Shown here one piece after another: positions 47,894 to 58,336 of a stretch of DNA of 64,000 nucleotides (position 1 is its first letter; every line of letters starts with the position of its first letter). The position numbers and the translations under genes were made by a program. The notes under the pieces were generated by a model. The model was given only the letters and a program-made list of their open reading frames with translations, did no database searches and was not told the DNA's origin. The DNA is from Acetobacter oryzoeni (GTDB taxonomy: Bacteria; Pseudomonadota; Alphaproteobacteria; Acetobacterales; Acetobacteraceae), in assembly GCF_004014775.2 (NCBI RefSeq), contig NZ_CP042808.1, positions 2,591,001 through 2,655,000 of the forward strand, read 5' to 3'.

Positions 47894-49687
47894 TTAAAGA
47901 GACTGCAAGTCATACAGCCGACGGTACAGCCCATTTTGTTGCTGAATCAGCGTTGTATGTGCGCCATCTTCTACAATCTGGCCGTGTTCAAAAACCAGAA
48001 TCCGATCCAGCCCCACAACAGTGGCAAGGCGGTGCGCCACCACCAACACTGTGCGGCCTGTCATCAGGCGCTCCATTGCCTCCTGCACCAACGCTTCGGA
48101 TTCGGAATCCAAGCTGGCAGTGGCTTCATCCAACACAAGAATGGGGGCATCAGCCAGAAAGGCGCGCGCAATGGCAATACGCTGACGCTCCCCGCCCGAA
48201 AGTTTGACCCCTCGCTCACCCACTAGCGTTTGGTATCCTTCGGGAAGCCTATCAATAAAACCAGCGGCATTGGCTAATTGAGCCGCCTGCGCAATTTGCT
48301 CTGGCGTGGCATCCGGCCTGCCATAAGCAATATTTTCTGCCAGACTCCGATGAAACAGCACAGCTTCCTGCGGCACTAAAGCAATGTTGGCCCGCAAATC
48401 AGACTGACGCACGCGCGCAATATCTGTGCCATCAATTAAAATTCTGCCTGACTGCGGCACATAAAAGCGCTGTAGCAGTTTAATGAAACTTGATTTTCCT
48501 GAACCAGAAGGCCCCACCAACCCCACCCGGCTACCTGCTGCAATGGTAACGGAAAGATCTGTAAAAAGAGCCCGCTCCTGCCGCGGATATTTGAACAAGA
48601 CATGTTCAAAACGGATTTCCCCCGCACTCACTTGCAAGGGCACTGGGTTGGCGGGGTCTGCTACCGCCGCAGGCGTGCGCCACAACGCCAGTAATTCTTC
48701 CATTTCATTCACAGATCTCTGCACGACAGAAACCTGCTGCCCGATATCGCGCAGGTATCCTTGCACCAAAAAGGTCATGGTCAGCACATAGGCGATATCA
48801 CCCGGGCCCGCACGCCCCTTCCACCACAACCAAACAGCAGCACCGGCCAGTACAAGGCGCATGCACATTACAACGGTTGCCTGAATGTTGGCGCTGTTTG
48901 TGCCTTTGGTCCATGTATGAACGGTGGCCTCTCTCCATTTAGAAATAAGTGCCTGTAGTCGGCTTTCTTCACGCTTTTCTGCGCCAAAAGCTTTTACAAC
49001 CGTATTGCAGGTTATGGCGTCTGCCAAAGCTGCCCCCATACGGCTATCCCACGCATTGGCAGCGCGAGCAGATGGTGCCACGTAACGCAGCGTTAACGTG
49101 CAGGAAAGCACAATAAACAAAATGGAAAGCACGCCCAGAATGGCCCCCATAAACGGCCAATGCCACCCCAGCACCAAGGTTGTCAGCACGAGCAGGCACG
49201 CTTCGGGTATCAGCATTAAAAGCAGTGTATCATCCAGCATATCCACAGCCCACATACCGCGCGTTAACCGCCGCACCGTGGAACCTGCAAACGTATTGGC
49301 ATGCCATTCTGCAGAAAGCTTTTGTACATGCGCAAAAGCTTCAGAACCTATTTTCTGCATGACCTGAGTGGTCAGGTGCGTAATGCCCAAATAAGCGTAC
49401 CGCTTTAACAGCACATTCCCGAACCCACATGCCGCCATGGCGCCAAGCATCCAGAGCGCATCATGCACTTTGCCTGCTTGCACTGCCGGGGCGGAAACAT
49501 CTGTTACCAAACGCCCGGCGGCCAAAGGCATCAGCACATCAGCTACCGTTGCGGCCAAAATGCTTCCGGCTGTTATGGTTAAAGGCAGAGGAAACGCCAG
49601 CCAGCGCCGCACCACAAACTTCAGCACATCTACAAAAAGCGATGCCTTACGCCCGGATTCGACATGACTTTCTGAAGTTTGTGACAT
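47894..49687 (-). CDS. ABC exporter, fused membrane and ATPase domains (MsbA-like)
   Basis: 597-residue half-transporter working as a dimer. The N-terminal six-span membrane domain (about 30-330, with the IGSEAFAHVQKLSAEWHAN coupling region) is followed by an ATPase domain with Walker A GPSGSGKSS, signature LSGGERQRIAIARAFL, Walker B ILVLDEATASLD and the H-loop VVAHRLAT. The layout fits lipid, peptide or drug exporters; the substrate is unknown. The start codon faces nth across about 115 bases. Confidence 0.9.
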   Translation of the reverse strand: MSQTSESHVESGRKASLFVDVLKFVVRRWLAFPLPLTITAGSILAATVADVLMPLAAGRLVTDVSAPAVQAGKVHDALWMLGAMAACGFGNVLLKRYAYLGITHLTTQVMQKIGSEAFAHVQKLSAEWHANTFAGSTVRRLTRGMWAVDMLDDTLLLMLIPEACLLVLTTLVLGWHWPFMGAILGVLSILFIVLSCTLTLRYVAPSARAANAWDSRMGAALADAITCNTVVKAFGAEKREESRLQALISKWREATVHTWTKGTNSANIQATVVMCMRLVLAGAAVWLWWKGRAGPGDIAYVLTMTFLVQGYLRDIGQQVSVVQRSVNEMEELLALWRTPAAVADPANPVPLQVSAGEIRFEHVLFKYPRQERALFTDLSVTIAAGSRVGLVGPSGSGKSSFIKLLQRFYVPQSGRILIDGTDIARVRQSDLRANIALVPQEAVLFHRSLAENIAYGRPDATPEQIAQAAQLANAAGFIDRLPEGYQTLVGERGVKLSGGERQRIAIARAFLADAPILVLDEATASLDSESEALVQEAMERLMTGRTVLVVAHRLATVVGLDRILVFEHGQIVEDGAHTTLIQQQNGLYRRLYDLQSL

Positions 49688-49803
49688 GATAAAAACCTGA
49701 AAAAACAGAACCGATGCGCTGTGTATCCCGAGACATAAAGCCCTGCAAATCTGGAATACGCATCAGCATGGACGCCATACGGCCAGACGCGTTACACTGC
49801 CCC

Positions 49804-50613
49804 ATGGCCAAAAAACCCACCACAGCAGCCCCCGTGACCTCAGACAAACCGACGGATAAGCCGCGCGCAAAAAAACGTACGGCAGCCAAAAAACCGGCCC
49901 CAGCAACACCGGGGAATAAACCTGCTGCTATTGCACCACGGGATATGACACCTCAGGAAATATACAGTTTTCTGACAGACCTTTCCCAAGCATGGCCAGA
50001 TGCCAAAACGGAACTGCTTTACACCACACCCTTTACGCTATTGGTGGCCGTTGTACTTTCAGCTCAAGCAACAGATGCATCCGTCAACCGCGTAACACCC
50101 GCCTTGTTTGACGCCGCCCCCACCCCTGCCGCCATGGTGGAACTGGGGGAAGAAGAAGTGGGCAAACTTATTCGCACCATTGGGCTATGGCGCAATAAGG
50201 CGAAGAATGTTGTCGAACTTTCCCGCCAACTTGTAGAAGACCATCGTGGGGAAGTGCCCGGCACGCGAGAGGAATTGGAAAAATTAGCTGGTGTAGGGCG
50301 CAAAACAGCAAACGTCGTGCTGAATGTTGCGTTCCACAAACCTACCGTGCCGGTAGATACGCATGTTTTCCGTTTGGCCAACAGATCCGGGCTGGGACGA
50401 GGCAAAACAGTAGAGGCTGTTGAAAAAGCTTTGGAAGCCCGCATTCCTCTGGAAATGATCCAGCCTTCCCACCATTGGATGATTCTTCAGGGAAGATATG
50501 TTTGCAAAGCCAGAAAACCTGAGTGCTGGCGCTGCAATGCTAAAAACCCCTGCCTGTTTCCAGACAAAACACCCGCGCCACGTGTAAAGGCCCCCAAAAC
50601 CCTAGCCGAGTAG
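49804..50613 (+). CDS. nth: Endonuclease III (DNA glycosylase/AP lyase)
   Basis: Removes oxidised pyrimidines from DNA. From ATG at 49804 it is 269 residues: a Lys/Ala/Pro-rich N-terminal extension of about 45, then the HhH-GPD domain with LAGVGRKTANVVLNVAF (catalytic Lys in the hairpin), PVDTHVFRLANR (catalytic Asp) and the iron-sulfur motif CX6CX2CX5C ending CRAKNPC-like (C...CWRCNAKNPC). A longer frame to 49714 is open but not needed. Confidence 0.95.
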   Translation: MAKKPTTAAPVTSDKPTDKPRAKKRTAAKKPAPATPGNKPAAIAPRDMTPQEIYSFLTDLSQAWPDAKTELLYTTPFTLLVAVVLSAQATDASVNRVTPALFDAAPTPAAMVELGEEEVGKLIRTIGLWRNKAKNVVELSRQLVEDHRGEVPGTREELEKLAGVGRKTANVVLNVAFHKPTVPVDTHVFRLANRSGLGRGKTVEAVEKALEARIPLEMIQPSHHWMILQGRYVCKARKPECWRCNAKNPCLFPDKTPAPRVKAPKTLAE

Positions 50614-50652
50614 AAGCCCACACAGGCCCTACATAACCAGATGGCAAAACCC

Positions 50653-51681
50653 TTATAGCCAGCCTGCAAGTTCCTGATGCGCTAAAGCCTCCAGCAAATC
50701 AATGCTGGCAGGCGTATCATTCAGGCATGGCACCAGCGTAAATTCCTGCCCACCAGCTTGTATGAATTCTTCGCGCACTTCGTTGCCGATTTCATCCAGT
50801 GTTTCCAGACAATCCGCCATAAAGCAGGGCGTTACAACGGCAATGCTGGTAATGCCTTTTTCCGGCAAACCAGCAATAAATGGCGCCGTGTAAGGCTCCA
50901 ACCATTTGGTAGGGCCAAACCGGGATTGGAATGTCATGGGCAGGGTTGTTTCATCCCGCCCCAACTCCTTGCGTAAAGCCACAACAGTTCTTTCACATTC
51001 CGCCCGATAGGAATCACCCTTGCGCACATATTCTTCTGGCAAACCGTGAAAGGAGGCGACAACCATCTGGAAAGGAATATCAGCTTCTGCCTCAGCCAGA
51101 CGGATAGAATCTGCAATAGCTTTAATAAAAGCTGGATTATCCGGAAATGATGGAAGGGTGCGTATGGCAGGCTGATTACGCAAACGCATCAGCGCACGAA
51201 ACAACTGGTCATTTGCAGTGGCTGTTGTTGTAGCACTGTATTGCGGATAAAGCGGCATGCACAAAACGCGATCACACCCTTTTTCAAGCAATTCGTGCAG
51301 CGCTTGCGCAATAGTGGGCGTGCCATAACGCATCCCCCACGCAACAGGCACGTTTTGTGCCGCAAACCGTTCACTCAGTGCTTCAGCCTGATGGCGCGTA
51401 TAGGTGCGTAAGGGGCTTTCATCTTTATGGGTATTCCAGATACGCGCGTAGGCTTTCCCGCTCCTACGCGGGCGGGTTGTTAGCACAACCCCTTGCAAGA
51501 TGGGCTGCCAAAGTGCTGGGGGCCCTTCTATTACCCGGCGGTCAGACAGAAATTCGGAAAGATAACGGCGAACAGCCCGGTAGCCTGTATCATCCGGTGT
51601 GCCCAGATTAACCAGTAGGATACCAACGCGCGGAGCAGCCTGTGCATGTTGTGGCTGAGTCGGAATATGATGAAAAACCAT
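50653..51681 (-). CDS. hemH: Ferrochelatase
   Basis: Inserts iron into protoporphyrin IX, the last heme step. The 342-residue protein has RVGILLVNLGTPD, the MRYGTPTIAQAL segment, LYPQYSATTT and the active-site VVASFHGLPEEYVRKGDSY with the metal-binding His. It starts 2 bases behind the mutY stop, so they are probably co-transcribed. Confidence 0.96.
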   Translation of the reverse strand: MVFHHIPTQPQHAQAAPRVGILLVNLGTPDDTGYRAVRRYLSEFLSDRRVIEGPPALWQPILQGVVLTTRPRRSGKAYARIWNTHKDESPLRTYTRHQAEALSERFAAQNVPVAWGMRYGTPTIAQALHELLEKGCDRVLCMPLYPQYSATTTATANDQLFRALMRLRNQPAIRTLPSFPDNPAFIKAIADSIRLAEAEADIPFQMVVASFHGLPEEYVRKGDSYRAECERTVVALRKELGRDETTLPMTFQSRFGPTKWLEPYTAPFIAGLPEKGITSIAVVTPCFMADCLETLDEIGNEVREEFIQAGGQEFTLVPCLNDTPASIDLLEALAHQELAGWL

Positions 51682-51683
51682 GT

Positions 51684-52757
51684 TTATGACTTCTTTTCTT
51701 TCAAACAGCTTAAACCTTTTTCAAAGCATTTCTGCATCACAGAAGGTAACGCTGTATCTTTCACACATTCCACAGGCACCAAAAAACCATCACTCACAGC
51801 CTGATTGGAAAAATGCTTTATCTGGGCCACATACACATCCAGATATAAGGTAAAATGTGTAAACACATGCTTAATACGCCCAGCCAACTTCCAACCTGCT
51901 GCAAATGGAGCCGCTTGCAAAATATTTGCCTCGCTCCAGTTTTCTAATCGCCATTCGGTGCCAGGCAGTTCCGTCATGGCTGCCAAAAGTCCTTTCTCCG
52001 CCCGTTTACGTAGCAGAACCTGCCTTGCAGCATCTTGCGCAAGAAAAACTGCGCCATAGCGTACGGGTCGCTCTGCCTTAGGCAGCTTACGCGGCAATTC
52101 GGCTGCAATACCTTGTTTGTGGGCTGCGCATTCCCCCTGCCATGGACACAAGCCGCATGCAGGTGCACGTGGGGAACACAGGGAAGAACCCAAATCAAAC
52201 AAAGCCTGAGCAAAGTCCGATGGCCGTTCCTGCGCTTCTGCGTCTGCATTTAATGTTCTGGCCAGTTGCGCCAATTTTTTACGGGCTGGGGGTAATGGTT
52301 CCGTAATGGCAAACAAGCGCGCCGTTACACGCTCCACATTGCCATCTACAGGCACCACGGGCACCCCAAAAGCAATGGCCGCCACTGCAGCCGCCGTATA
52401 TGGGCCTATACCCGGCAGGGCGCGCAAACCCTCAACATCTTGCGGAAACCCGCCAAGCGCCACCACGGCCTGCGCACAGGCGTGCAAATTACGCGCGCGG
52501 GAATAATAACCCAGTCCGGCCCATGCTGCCAAAACGTCATCCCGATCAGCACTAGCCAGCGCCTGCACAGTCGGAAACTTTTCCGTAAAGCGTAGATAAT
52601 ATGGGGCAACCGCTTTAACAGTGGTCTGCTGTAGCATGATCTCGCTCATCCATACCCGATACGGGTCTGGATGAGATTGGCCAACAACACGCCACGGCAA
52701 AGTGCGGCGGTGTCGGTCATACCAATGAAGCAATGCATGGGCTGATGGATGTGTCAC
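51684..52757 (-). CDS. mutY: A/G-specific adenine glycosylase
   Basis: Removes adenine mispaired with 8-oxoguanine. About 357 residues: HWYDRHRRTLPWR, the EIMLQQTTVKAV segment with catalytic Glu, LPGIGPYTAAAVAAIAFG, VDGNVERV with catalytic Asp, the CX6CX2CX5C cluster motif and a C-terminal NUDIX-like domain (RYGAVFLAQDAARQVLLRKR). GTG at 52757 starts where the family does; the longest frame from 52823 would overlap the divergent DciA-like gene by 56 bases. Confidence 0.93.
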   Translation of the reverse strand: MTHPSAHALLHWYDRHRRTLPWRVVGQSHPDPYRVWMSEIMLQQTTVKAVAPYYLRFTEKFPTVQALASADRDDVLAAWAGLGYYSRARNLHACAQAVVALGGFPQDVEGLRALPGIGPYTAAAVAAIAFGVPVVPVDGNVERVTARLFAITEPLPPARKKLAQLARTLNADAEAQERPSDFAQALFDLGSSLCSPRAPACGLCPWQGECAAHKQGIAAELPRKLPKAERPVRYGAVFLAQDAARQVLLRKRAEKGLLAAMTELPGTEWRLENWSEANILQAAPFAAGWKLAGRIKHVFTHFTLYLDVYVAQIKHFSNQAVSDGFLVPVECVKDTALPSVMQKCFEKGLSCLKEKKS

Positions 52758-52767
52758 GGAGGCAGTT

Positions 52768-53307
52768 ATGAAGAAGGAAGCCAACGGCGGCAAGGCTGTA
52801 ACAACACCTAAAAGCCGCAGCACGCGCCGCAGCCCTCAAAAGACGGAAGCAGCCCCTCCGCCACGGGCCAGAAACCTGCGCAGCCTTGCCGCACTGCTGC
52901 CAGCCGTTACGGCACCGGCTTTTCGGCGGCGTTCTCCTACAGGCGCTTTGTTGATGAGCCAATGGCCAGATGTGGTGGGCCCGGCACATGCGGCGGTTAC
53001 AAGCCCGCGCCGTCTTTCTGCTGGCACATTAACCATTGCATGCGCAGGCCCTGTTGCCATGGAACTTCAGCATCTGGGAGATACGCTCATTGCACGTATC
53101 AACACATGGTGTGGAGAGCCTTTGGTGAGCCGCCTGCGCTTTGTGCAGGACCCAGCCGCAGGTATGCGCCCCCGCCCACAACGCAAAAAACCCCAGAAAA
53201 CCGGCGTAATTTGCACACTTCCAGAAATGGAAGAAGGCCCTTTACGGCAGGCCTTGGAAACTTTGGGCACGGATATTTTGAAAAGTCAGAATAAAAAGCG
53301 TTCGTGA
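52768..53307 (+). CDS. DciA-like (DUF721) protein
   Basis: 179 residues with a basic disordered N-terminus and a DUF721 domain: RNLRSLAALLPAVTAPAFRRRSP, SQWPDVVGPAHAAVTSPRRLSAGTLTIAC and AMELQHLGDTLIARINTW. DciA-type proteins load the replicative helicase DnaB in many bacteria lacking DnaC. The divergent position next to mutY is common in alphaproteobacteria. GGAGG lies just before the ATG. Confidence 0.85.
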   Translation: MKKEANGGKAVTTPKSRSTRRSPQKTEAAPPPRARNLRSLAALLPAVTAPAFRRRSPTGALLMSQWPDVVGPAHAAVTSPRRLSAGTLTIACAGPVAMELQHLGDTLIARINTWCGEPLVSRLRFVQDPAAGMRPRPQRKKPQKTGVICTLPEMEEGPLRQALETLGTDILKSQNKKRS

Positions 53308-53494
53308 CCTAAAAAAGAAATCAGCTGAATAACATGATAATAAAAAAGTTATTTTGAGCTTCTGTTCTTGAAATTGACATAATCTTATTGCCTTACAAAC
53401 CCCAGTTTTTCAAAAGCTGGGTGAACCCAAACCTCTTTTGGGCCTTTGCCTGACAATCAAACAATAAATACAGGATAATCACAGGATCTGCGCC
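53308..53494. promoter_or_regulatory. Intergenic region with a probable promoter
   Basis: TTGACATAATCTTATTG (about 53376-53392) offers a perfect -35 element, and CCCAGTTTTTCAAAAGCTGGG (53402-53422) is a small hairpin downstream. It would drive the small ORF at 53495 and perhaps the transglycosylase. Confidence 0.35.
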
Positions 53495-53716
53495 ATGTTG
53501 CGTAAACCTAATACGACACTGAACATGACACACCAGAACACAAATATTTCCACTGGGCATAAAACACGGGATAGCCTGTCCGACTTGCAGTTTCTGCAAG
53601 AATGGGTGGCTTCTCCTGCCTATTCCACTGCCAGTGTTTTACGGGCAGGGCAGATCCGCCGGACCAACCCGGATCTGATGCGCCAAGTCGCGGCCAAAAC
53701 ACATAAAACGCCGTAA
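53495..53716 (+). CDS. Possible small protein, 73 residues, no family recognised
   Basis: A hydrophilic product with a Thr/Asn-rich beginning and a more conserved-looking second half (LSDLQFLQEWVASPAYSTASVLRAGQIRRTNPDLM). Base composition and codon use resemble neighbouring genes and AGGAT precedes the ATG. It lies between the DciA-like and transglycosylase genes in the same direction. No signal peptide or membrane segment. Confidence 0.45.
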   Translation: MLRKPNTTLNMTHQNTNISTGHKTRDSLSDLQFLQEWVASPAYSTASVLRAGQIRRTNPDLMRQVAAKTHKTP

Positions 53717-53787
53717 AATACCAGTTCTTCATTATTCGCGTAAAATCAGGATTGCATCACACAGGCGCACAGCGCACCATAAGCAGC

Positions 53788-54882
53788 ATGTCTTTGCGTA
53801 TGGGTTGTTCTTTGGCTGTTTTCTTGCGTCAGAAAAAGCGGTTTTTAATGGCTTTTGCCAGCCTTGCCATGTTGGCAGGCTGCGCGAACCAACCTCGTTC
53901 CAGCTACAATCCACCCGGCCCCGCCGTAGATAAATGGGGGCCTTATATTCAGGAAGCCTCCACCCGCTTTTCCATTCCACAGGCATGGATCAGGGCTGTC
54001 ATGCAACAGGAATCTGGGGGCCACCAATACATGCATGGCCATCTCACACGCTCTGTGCACGGTGCCGTGGGGTTGATGCAGATTAAGCCAGATACCTACC
54101 GGGAGCTTGCCAAACGCTACCAGCTTGGCTCGGATCCCTATAATCCGCACGACAACATTATGGCGGGCAGTGGTTACATCCGCCAGTTGTATGACAGGTT
54201 TGGTTCTCCCGATTTTCTGGCGGCCTATAGCTGCGGCCCCCAATGTATGGAAAACCACCGTTCTCGCCATACAGCCCTGCCTTCTTATGCCAAAGCTTAT
54301 CTGGCGTCCGTTTCTCCGCATCTGAATGATCCGGTGCCTAATGGCATTACGCCCGCAAGCGCAATTGCCATTGCAGACACGCAAACCCCAACAATCGCAC
54401 CCGCTGTGGCGGTGGCGCCCGCTCAACAGGTTGCCAGCATTGCCTCACCGGGCATTGCGCCGCCTATTACAGATGACATACAGCCCCCAGCGCCCTCTGC
54501 TACTGATGGCAATGCTATTGCGGTATCATCTTCCGCTGATACCCAACCAGTAACAGACACCCCGCCAGCTTATCCGGCCGCCAACACCGCACCCATTTCT
54601 GGGCCTGCAATGGTATGGCAGCAAAATACGCCCTCTGGTGGAGCCATTATCCAAATTGGGGCTTTTTCCTCACAGGAGAGAGCGCAGCATGCCATCCAGA
54701 TCGCGCATCAAGCCACGCCTGCTCTCGCTGGCGCAGAAGATCGCATAGACCGGATTGCCCTTAAAAATAGCGGGCAATCTGTGTGGCGCTCACGCTTGGC
54801 AGGCCTTCCCTCTGCTCAGACAGATACAATTTGCATGTCCTTGAAGCAGCAAGGGTTAAACTGTGTGGCCGTGACGCGCTGA
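53788..54882 (+). CDS. Lipoprotein lytic transglycosylase (SLT) with a C-terminal SPOR domain
   Basis: About 364 residues. A basic stretch (RQKKR) and hydrophobic segment lead to the lipobox LAGC, so the protein is probably lipid-anchored. The SLT domain follows: IPQAWIRAVMQQESGG (catalytic Glu), GAVGLMQIKPDTYRELAKRY and the YDRFGSPDFLAAYSCGP block. After a long Pro/Ala/Thr-rich linker, the last 80 residues (IIQIGAFSSQERAQHAI ... GQSVWRSRLAGLPSAQTDTICMSLKQQGLNCVAV) look like a SPOR domain that binds denuded septal peptidoglycan. The start is uncertain; 53752 and 53797 are also in frame. Confidence 0.85.
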   Translation: MSLRMGCSLAVFLRQKKRFLMAFASLAMLAGCANQPRSSYNPPGPAVDKWGPYIQEASTRFSIPQAWIRAVMQQESGGHQYMHGHLTRSVHGAVGLMQIKPDTYRELAKRYQLGSDPYNPHDNIMAGSGYIRQLYDRFGSPDFLAAYSCGPQCMENHRSRHTALPSYAKAYLASVSPHLNDPVPNGITPASAIAIADTQTPTIAPAVAVAPAQQVASIASPGIAPPITDDIQPPAPSATDGNAIAVSSSADTQPVTDTPPAYPAANTAPISGPAMVWQQNTPSGGAIIQIGAFSSQERAQHAIQIAHQATPALAGAEDRIDRIALKNSGQSVWRSRLAGLPSAQTDTICMSLKQQGLNCVAVTR

Positions 54883-55121
54883 GTTATATTGCATCCCTTC
54901 GGCATCAACCGCGCATACGTATCCGAGGCGTGATTTCTCCTGCCTTACCCCCGTTTTCAACACGCGGCTGAACATCTCTCCCCAGCAAATGCTTGGCGGG
55001 ACAGAACTGAAAGGATATGAGATAAGCAGAATACTCTCTTGACCCCGAAGCCAGACCTGAACATTTGCAAAGGCGACCGGGAAACACGGATACCCAGCGC
55101 TGAAGGAGCCGTACCGACACC

Positions 55122-55658
55122 ATGCTTCGTCGTCTCATGCCCTGCCGTCCCGCCGCCAGCCATGCGCCTGCCGGGTTCCGCCGCGCCAGCACCATGCTTA
55201 CCGCATGTGCAGGCCTTGGCCTGTTAGCTGCGTGCTCTTCAGGTGATAGATCAGACAATGGTCTGACAGCACCACGCAACCATCTGCTGGCCGAAGACCG
55301 CGGAGCATCTGGTGGTGATGCAGAACTCAAAGGGGGCGTAAACGCCTATCTGTGGCGCGCAACCCTTGATACCCTTTCCTTCCTGCCGGTTTCTACCGCA
55401 GATGCAGAAGGCGGTATTATCCTGACAGACTGGTACACCCCACCTGCTGCACATGATGAACGCTTTAAGGTGACCGCCTTTATTCTGGACAAGCGCCTGC
55501 GGTCCGATGCGTTGCGCCTGAGCGTGTTCCGCCAGATCAAGCAAGGGGAAGAATGGGTAGATACCCCACCTGCCCCCAATACTGCATCTGATATTGCAGC
55601 ACGTATTCTCTCCCGCGCACGTAAACTGCGGGCCGATAATGGCAACCGGGATAGCTGA
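55122..55658 (+). CDS. DUF3576 lipoprotein
   Basis: 178 residues with a signal peptide and lipobox (LGLLAAC, Cys38). The rest matches DUF3576: [61 protein letters not shown]. The family sits next to leuS and lptE across alphaproteobacteria and is thought to work in the cell envelope; its function is unknown. A shorter start (Met25, 55194) is possible. The 240 bases before it hold no gene. Confidence 0.87.
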   Translation: MLRRLMPCRPAASHAPAGFRRASTMLTACAGLGLLAACSSGDRSDNGLTAPRNHLLAEDRGASGGDAELKGGVNAYLWRATLDTLSFLPVSTADAEGGIILTDWYTPPAAHDERFKVTAFILDKRLRSDALRLSVFRQIKQGEEWVDTPPAPNTASDIAARILSRARKLRADNGNRDS

Positions 55659-55717
55659 TTTTATTCCGGCGCCTTTTTCACATTCCCTTTCATTCAGGTC
55701 TCAGACACAGAATATTC

Positions 55718-58336
55718 ATGTCCCAGTCTTCCAGCACGCCCACGTCCTATGATTTCAATACGGTTGAACCCAAATGGCAGAAAGCCTGGGCAGATGCCGG
55801 TATTTTCACCGTTCCTGACGTTCCCCCAGCGAACAAGCCCAAATACTATGTGTTGGAAATGTTCCCCTATCCGTCTGGGCAGTTGCACATGGGGCATGTG
55901 CGCAACTACGCACTGGGGGATGTGATTGCCCGCTATAAGCGTGCGCGCGGTTTTTCTGTGCTGCACCCCATGGGGTGGGATGCGTTTGGCCTGCCAGCAG
56001 AAAACGCAGCGCGTGAACGTGGCGTGCACCCCAAGGAATGGACGCTGAACAACATTGCCACCATGCGCGGCACATTGCAGCGTCTGGGCTTTTCTCTGAA
56101 CTGGGATAGAGAAATTGCAACCTGCCTGCCAGACTACTACGGCAAGCAGCAGAAGCTCTTTTTGGATTTTCTGAAAGGTGGCTTGGTTGAACGGCGTGAA
56201 AGCTGGGTCAACTGGGACCCGATTGATCAGACCGTTCTGGCAAATGAACAGGTGGTTGATGGCAAGGGCTGGCGTTCTGGCGCCCCTATTGAGAAAAAGC
56301 AGCTTTCACAGTGGTTCCTGAAAATCACTGACTTTGCCGAAGATCTGCTGAACGGGCTTAAAACGCTAGACCGCTGGCCAGAACGCGTGCGCACCATGCA
56401 GGAACGCTGGATTGGCCGTTCTGAAGGGGCAAAGTTGCGCTTTTCCCTGCATCAGCCACCTGCCGGGCTTGATGAAAACCTGAACGCTGTAGAAGTGTTC
56501 ACCACCCGGCCAGATACGTTGTTTGGCATGTCCTTTCTGGCTATTGCACCAGATCACCCACTGGCTGCATGGGCTGCTCAGCAGAACCCACAAGCCGCAG
56601 AGTTTGTGGCGGAATGTCGCCGGCTTGGCACATCTGTAGAAGCTGTAGAAACAGCGGAAAAACGCGGCTTTGATACGGGCCTGCGGGTAAACCATCCGTT
56701 TATGGATAAAAGCTTTCCGGTTTGGATCGCCAATTTTGTGCTGATGGATTATGGCACAGGCGCGCTGTTTGGCTGCCCGGCCGGTGACCAGCGCGATCTG
56801 GACTTCGCACATAAATACAACCTGCCTGTCACACCTGTTGTTTTGCCTGCCGGCAAAGATCAGGCTGATTTTGCTATCACCACCACCGCCTATACCGGCG
56901 ATGGCACCATGATCAATTCCGGCTTCCTTGATGGCCTTTCTACTGAAGAAGCCCGGAAAGAAGCTATTTCCCGCCTGGAAGGTCTGGGCATCGGGCAAGG
57001 TGTGGTTAATTGGCGCCTGCGTGATTGGGGTGTTTCCCGCCAGCGTTATTGGGGTTGCCCTATCCCTATCATTCACTGCGCAGATTGCGGCCCGGTTGCT
57101 GTGCCGGATGAGCAACTTCCTGTTGAGCTGCCGGATGATGTGTCCTTTGACAAACCCGGCAACCCGCTGGACCATCACCCCACATGGAAGCACACGACCT
57201 GCCCGAAATGCGGCAAACCCGCCACGCGTGAAACAGACACGTTTGACACATTTGTAGATAGCTCCTGGTATTTCGCCCGCTTTACAGCACCGCATGCACC
57301 TACCCCCACGGTGAGAGAAGCTGCTGATGGCTGGCTACCTGTCGATCAGTATATCGGCGGTATTGAACACGCCATTCTGCATCTGCTGTATGCTCGCTTC
57401 TTCACCCGCGCCATGCACCGCACTGGGCATCTGGATGTGGACGAACCCTTTGCCGGACTGTTCACCCAAGGCATGGTGAGCCATGAAAGCTATAAGGATT
57501 CTTCAGGTAACTGGCTGTATCCAGAAGAAGTGGAGCGCACAGCAAATGGCTGTGTGAAACGCGGCACCACCGAGCCCGTAACCGTTGGCCGTGTGGAAAA
57601 AATGTCCAAATCCAAGCGGAATACGGTTGCGCCTGTGGCCATTATTGAGCGCTTTGGTGCCGATACCGCCCGTTGGTTTGTGCTTTCTGACAGCCCGCCT
57701 GAACGCGACATGGAATGGACAGAAGCTGGTGTGGCTGGTGCTGCCCGCTTTAGCCAGCGCCTGTTCCGCACCATTCGTACAGTTGCACAGGATATTCCCG
57801 CCACAACAGAATGCCCCGCAGACATTGACCGTCAGGCCGATACGCTACGCCGCACCACGCACCGCACCATTGCTGCTGTAACGGAAGCTCTGGAAGGTTT
57901 TGCCATTAACGTGGCTGTTGCCCGTATCCACGAACTGACATCTGCTCTAGCTGAAGCTGAAAAATCCGCAACTGTTTCTGGCATGGCCTTTGCACGCCGT
58001 GAAGCTGCACAAACACTGTGCCTTCTTTGTGCACCGATGATGCCGCATCTGGCTGAAGAAATGTTTGCACTGGTTCTGCCTTCTGCTGGCTTGGCAGCTC
58101 AGCAAACATGGCCAGAAGCCAACCCGGAACTGCTTACAGCAACGCATATTACAATTGCTGTGCAAATTATGGGCAAACTGCGCGGCACTATTGAAGCGCA
58201 ACCAGATGAAGATGCCGCAGCTGTTGTAGCCCGCGCAGAAGCAGAGCCTAACGTGGCGCGGCTTCTGGAAGGCAAGCGCATTGTAAAACGCGTGCATGTT
58301 CCTAACCGTATTGTTAACTTTGTAACGGCAGGCTAA
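55718..58336 (+). CDS. leuS: Leucyl-tRNA synthetase
   Basis: Class I synthetase charging tRNA-Leu. The 872 residues include the HIGH signature ([15 protein letters not shown]), the editing CP1 domain (about 230-420, with TTRPDTLFG and [19 protein letters not shown]), a zinc-like CADCG...CPKCGKP insertion, the KMSKSKRN loop and the C-terminal anticodon-binding part. Length fits bacterial LeuS. The stop overlaps the lptE start, so DUF3576-leuS-lptE-holA probably form one operon. Confidence 0.98.
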   Translation: MSQSSSTPTSYDFNTVEPKWQKAWADAGIFTVPDVPPANKPKYYVLEMFPYPSGQLHMGHVRNYALGDVIARYKRARGFSVLHPMGWDAFGLPAENAARERGVHPKEWTLNNIATMRGTLQRLGFSLNWDREIATCLPDYYGKQQKLFLDFLKGGLVERRESWVNWDPIDQTVLANEQVVDGKGWRSGAPIEKKQLSQWFLKITDFAEDLLNGLKTLDRWPERVRTMQERWIGRSEGAKLRFSLHQPPAGLDENLNAVEVFTTRPDTLFGMSFLAIAPDHPLAAWAAQQNPQAAEFVAECRRLGTSVEAVETAEKRGFDTGLRVNHPFMDKSFPVWIANFVLMDYGTGALFGCPAGDQRDLDFAHKYNLPVTPVVLPAGKDQADFAITTTAYTGDGTMINSGFLDGLSTEEARKEAISRLEGLGIGQGVVNWRLRDWGVSRQRYWGCPIPIIHCADCGPVAVPDEQLPVELPDDVSFDKPGNPLDHHPTWKHTTCPKCGKPATRETDTFDTFVDSSWYFARFTAPHAPTPTVREAADGWLPVDQYIGGIEHAILHLLYARFFTRAMHRTGHLDVDEPFAGLFTQGMVSHESYKDSSGNWLYPEEVERTANGCVKRGTTEPVTVGRVEKMSKSKRNTVAPVAIIERFGADTARWFVLSDSPPERDMEWTEAGVAGAARFSQRLFRTIRTVAQDIPATTECPADIDRQADTLRRTTHRTIAAVTEALEGFAINVAVARIHELTSALAEAEKSATVSGMAFARREAAQTLCLLCAPMMPHLAEEMFALVLPSAGLAAQQTWPEANPELLTATHITIAVQIMGKLRGTIEAQPDEDAAAVVARAEAEPNVARLLEGKRIVKRVHVPNRIVNFVTAG

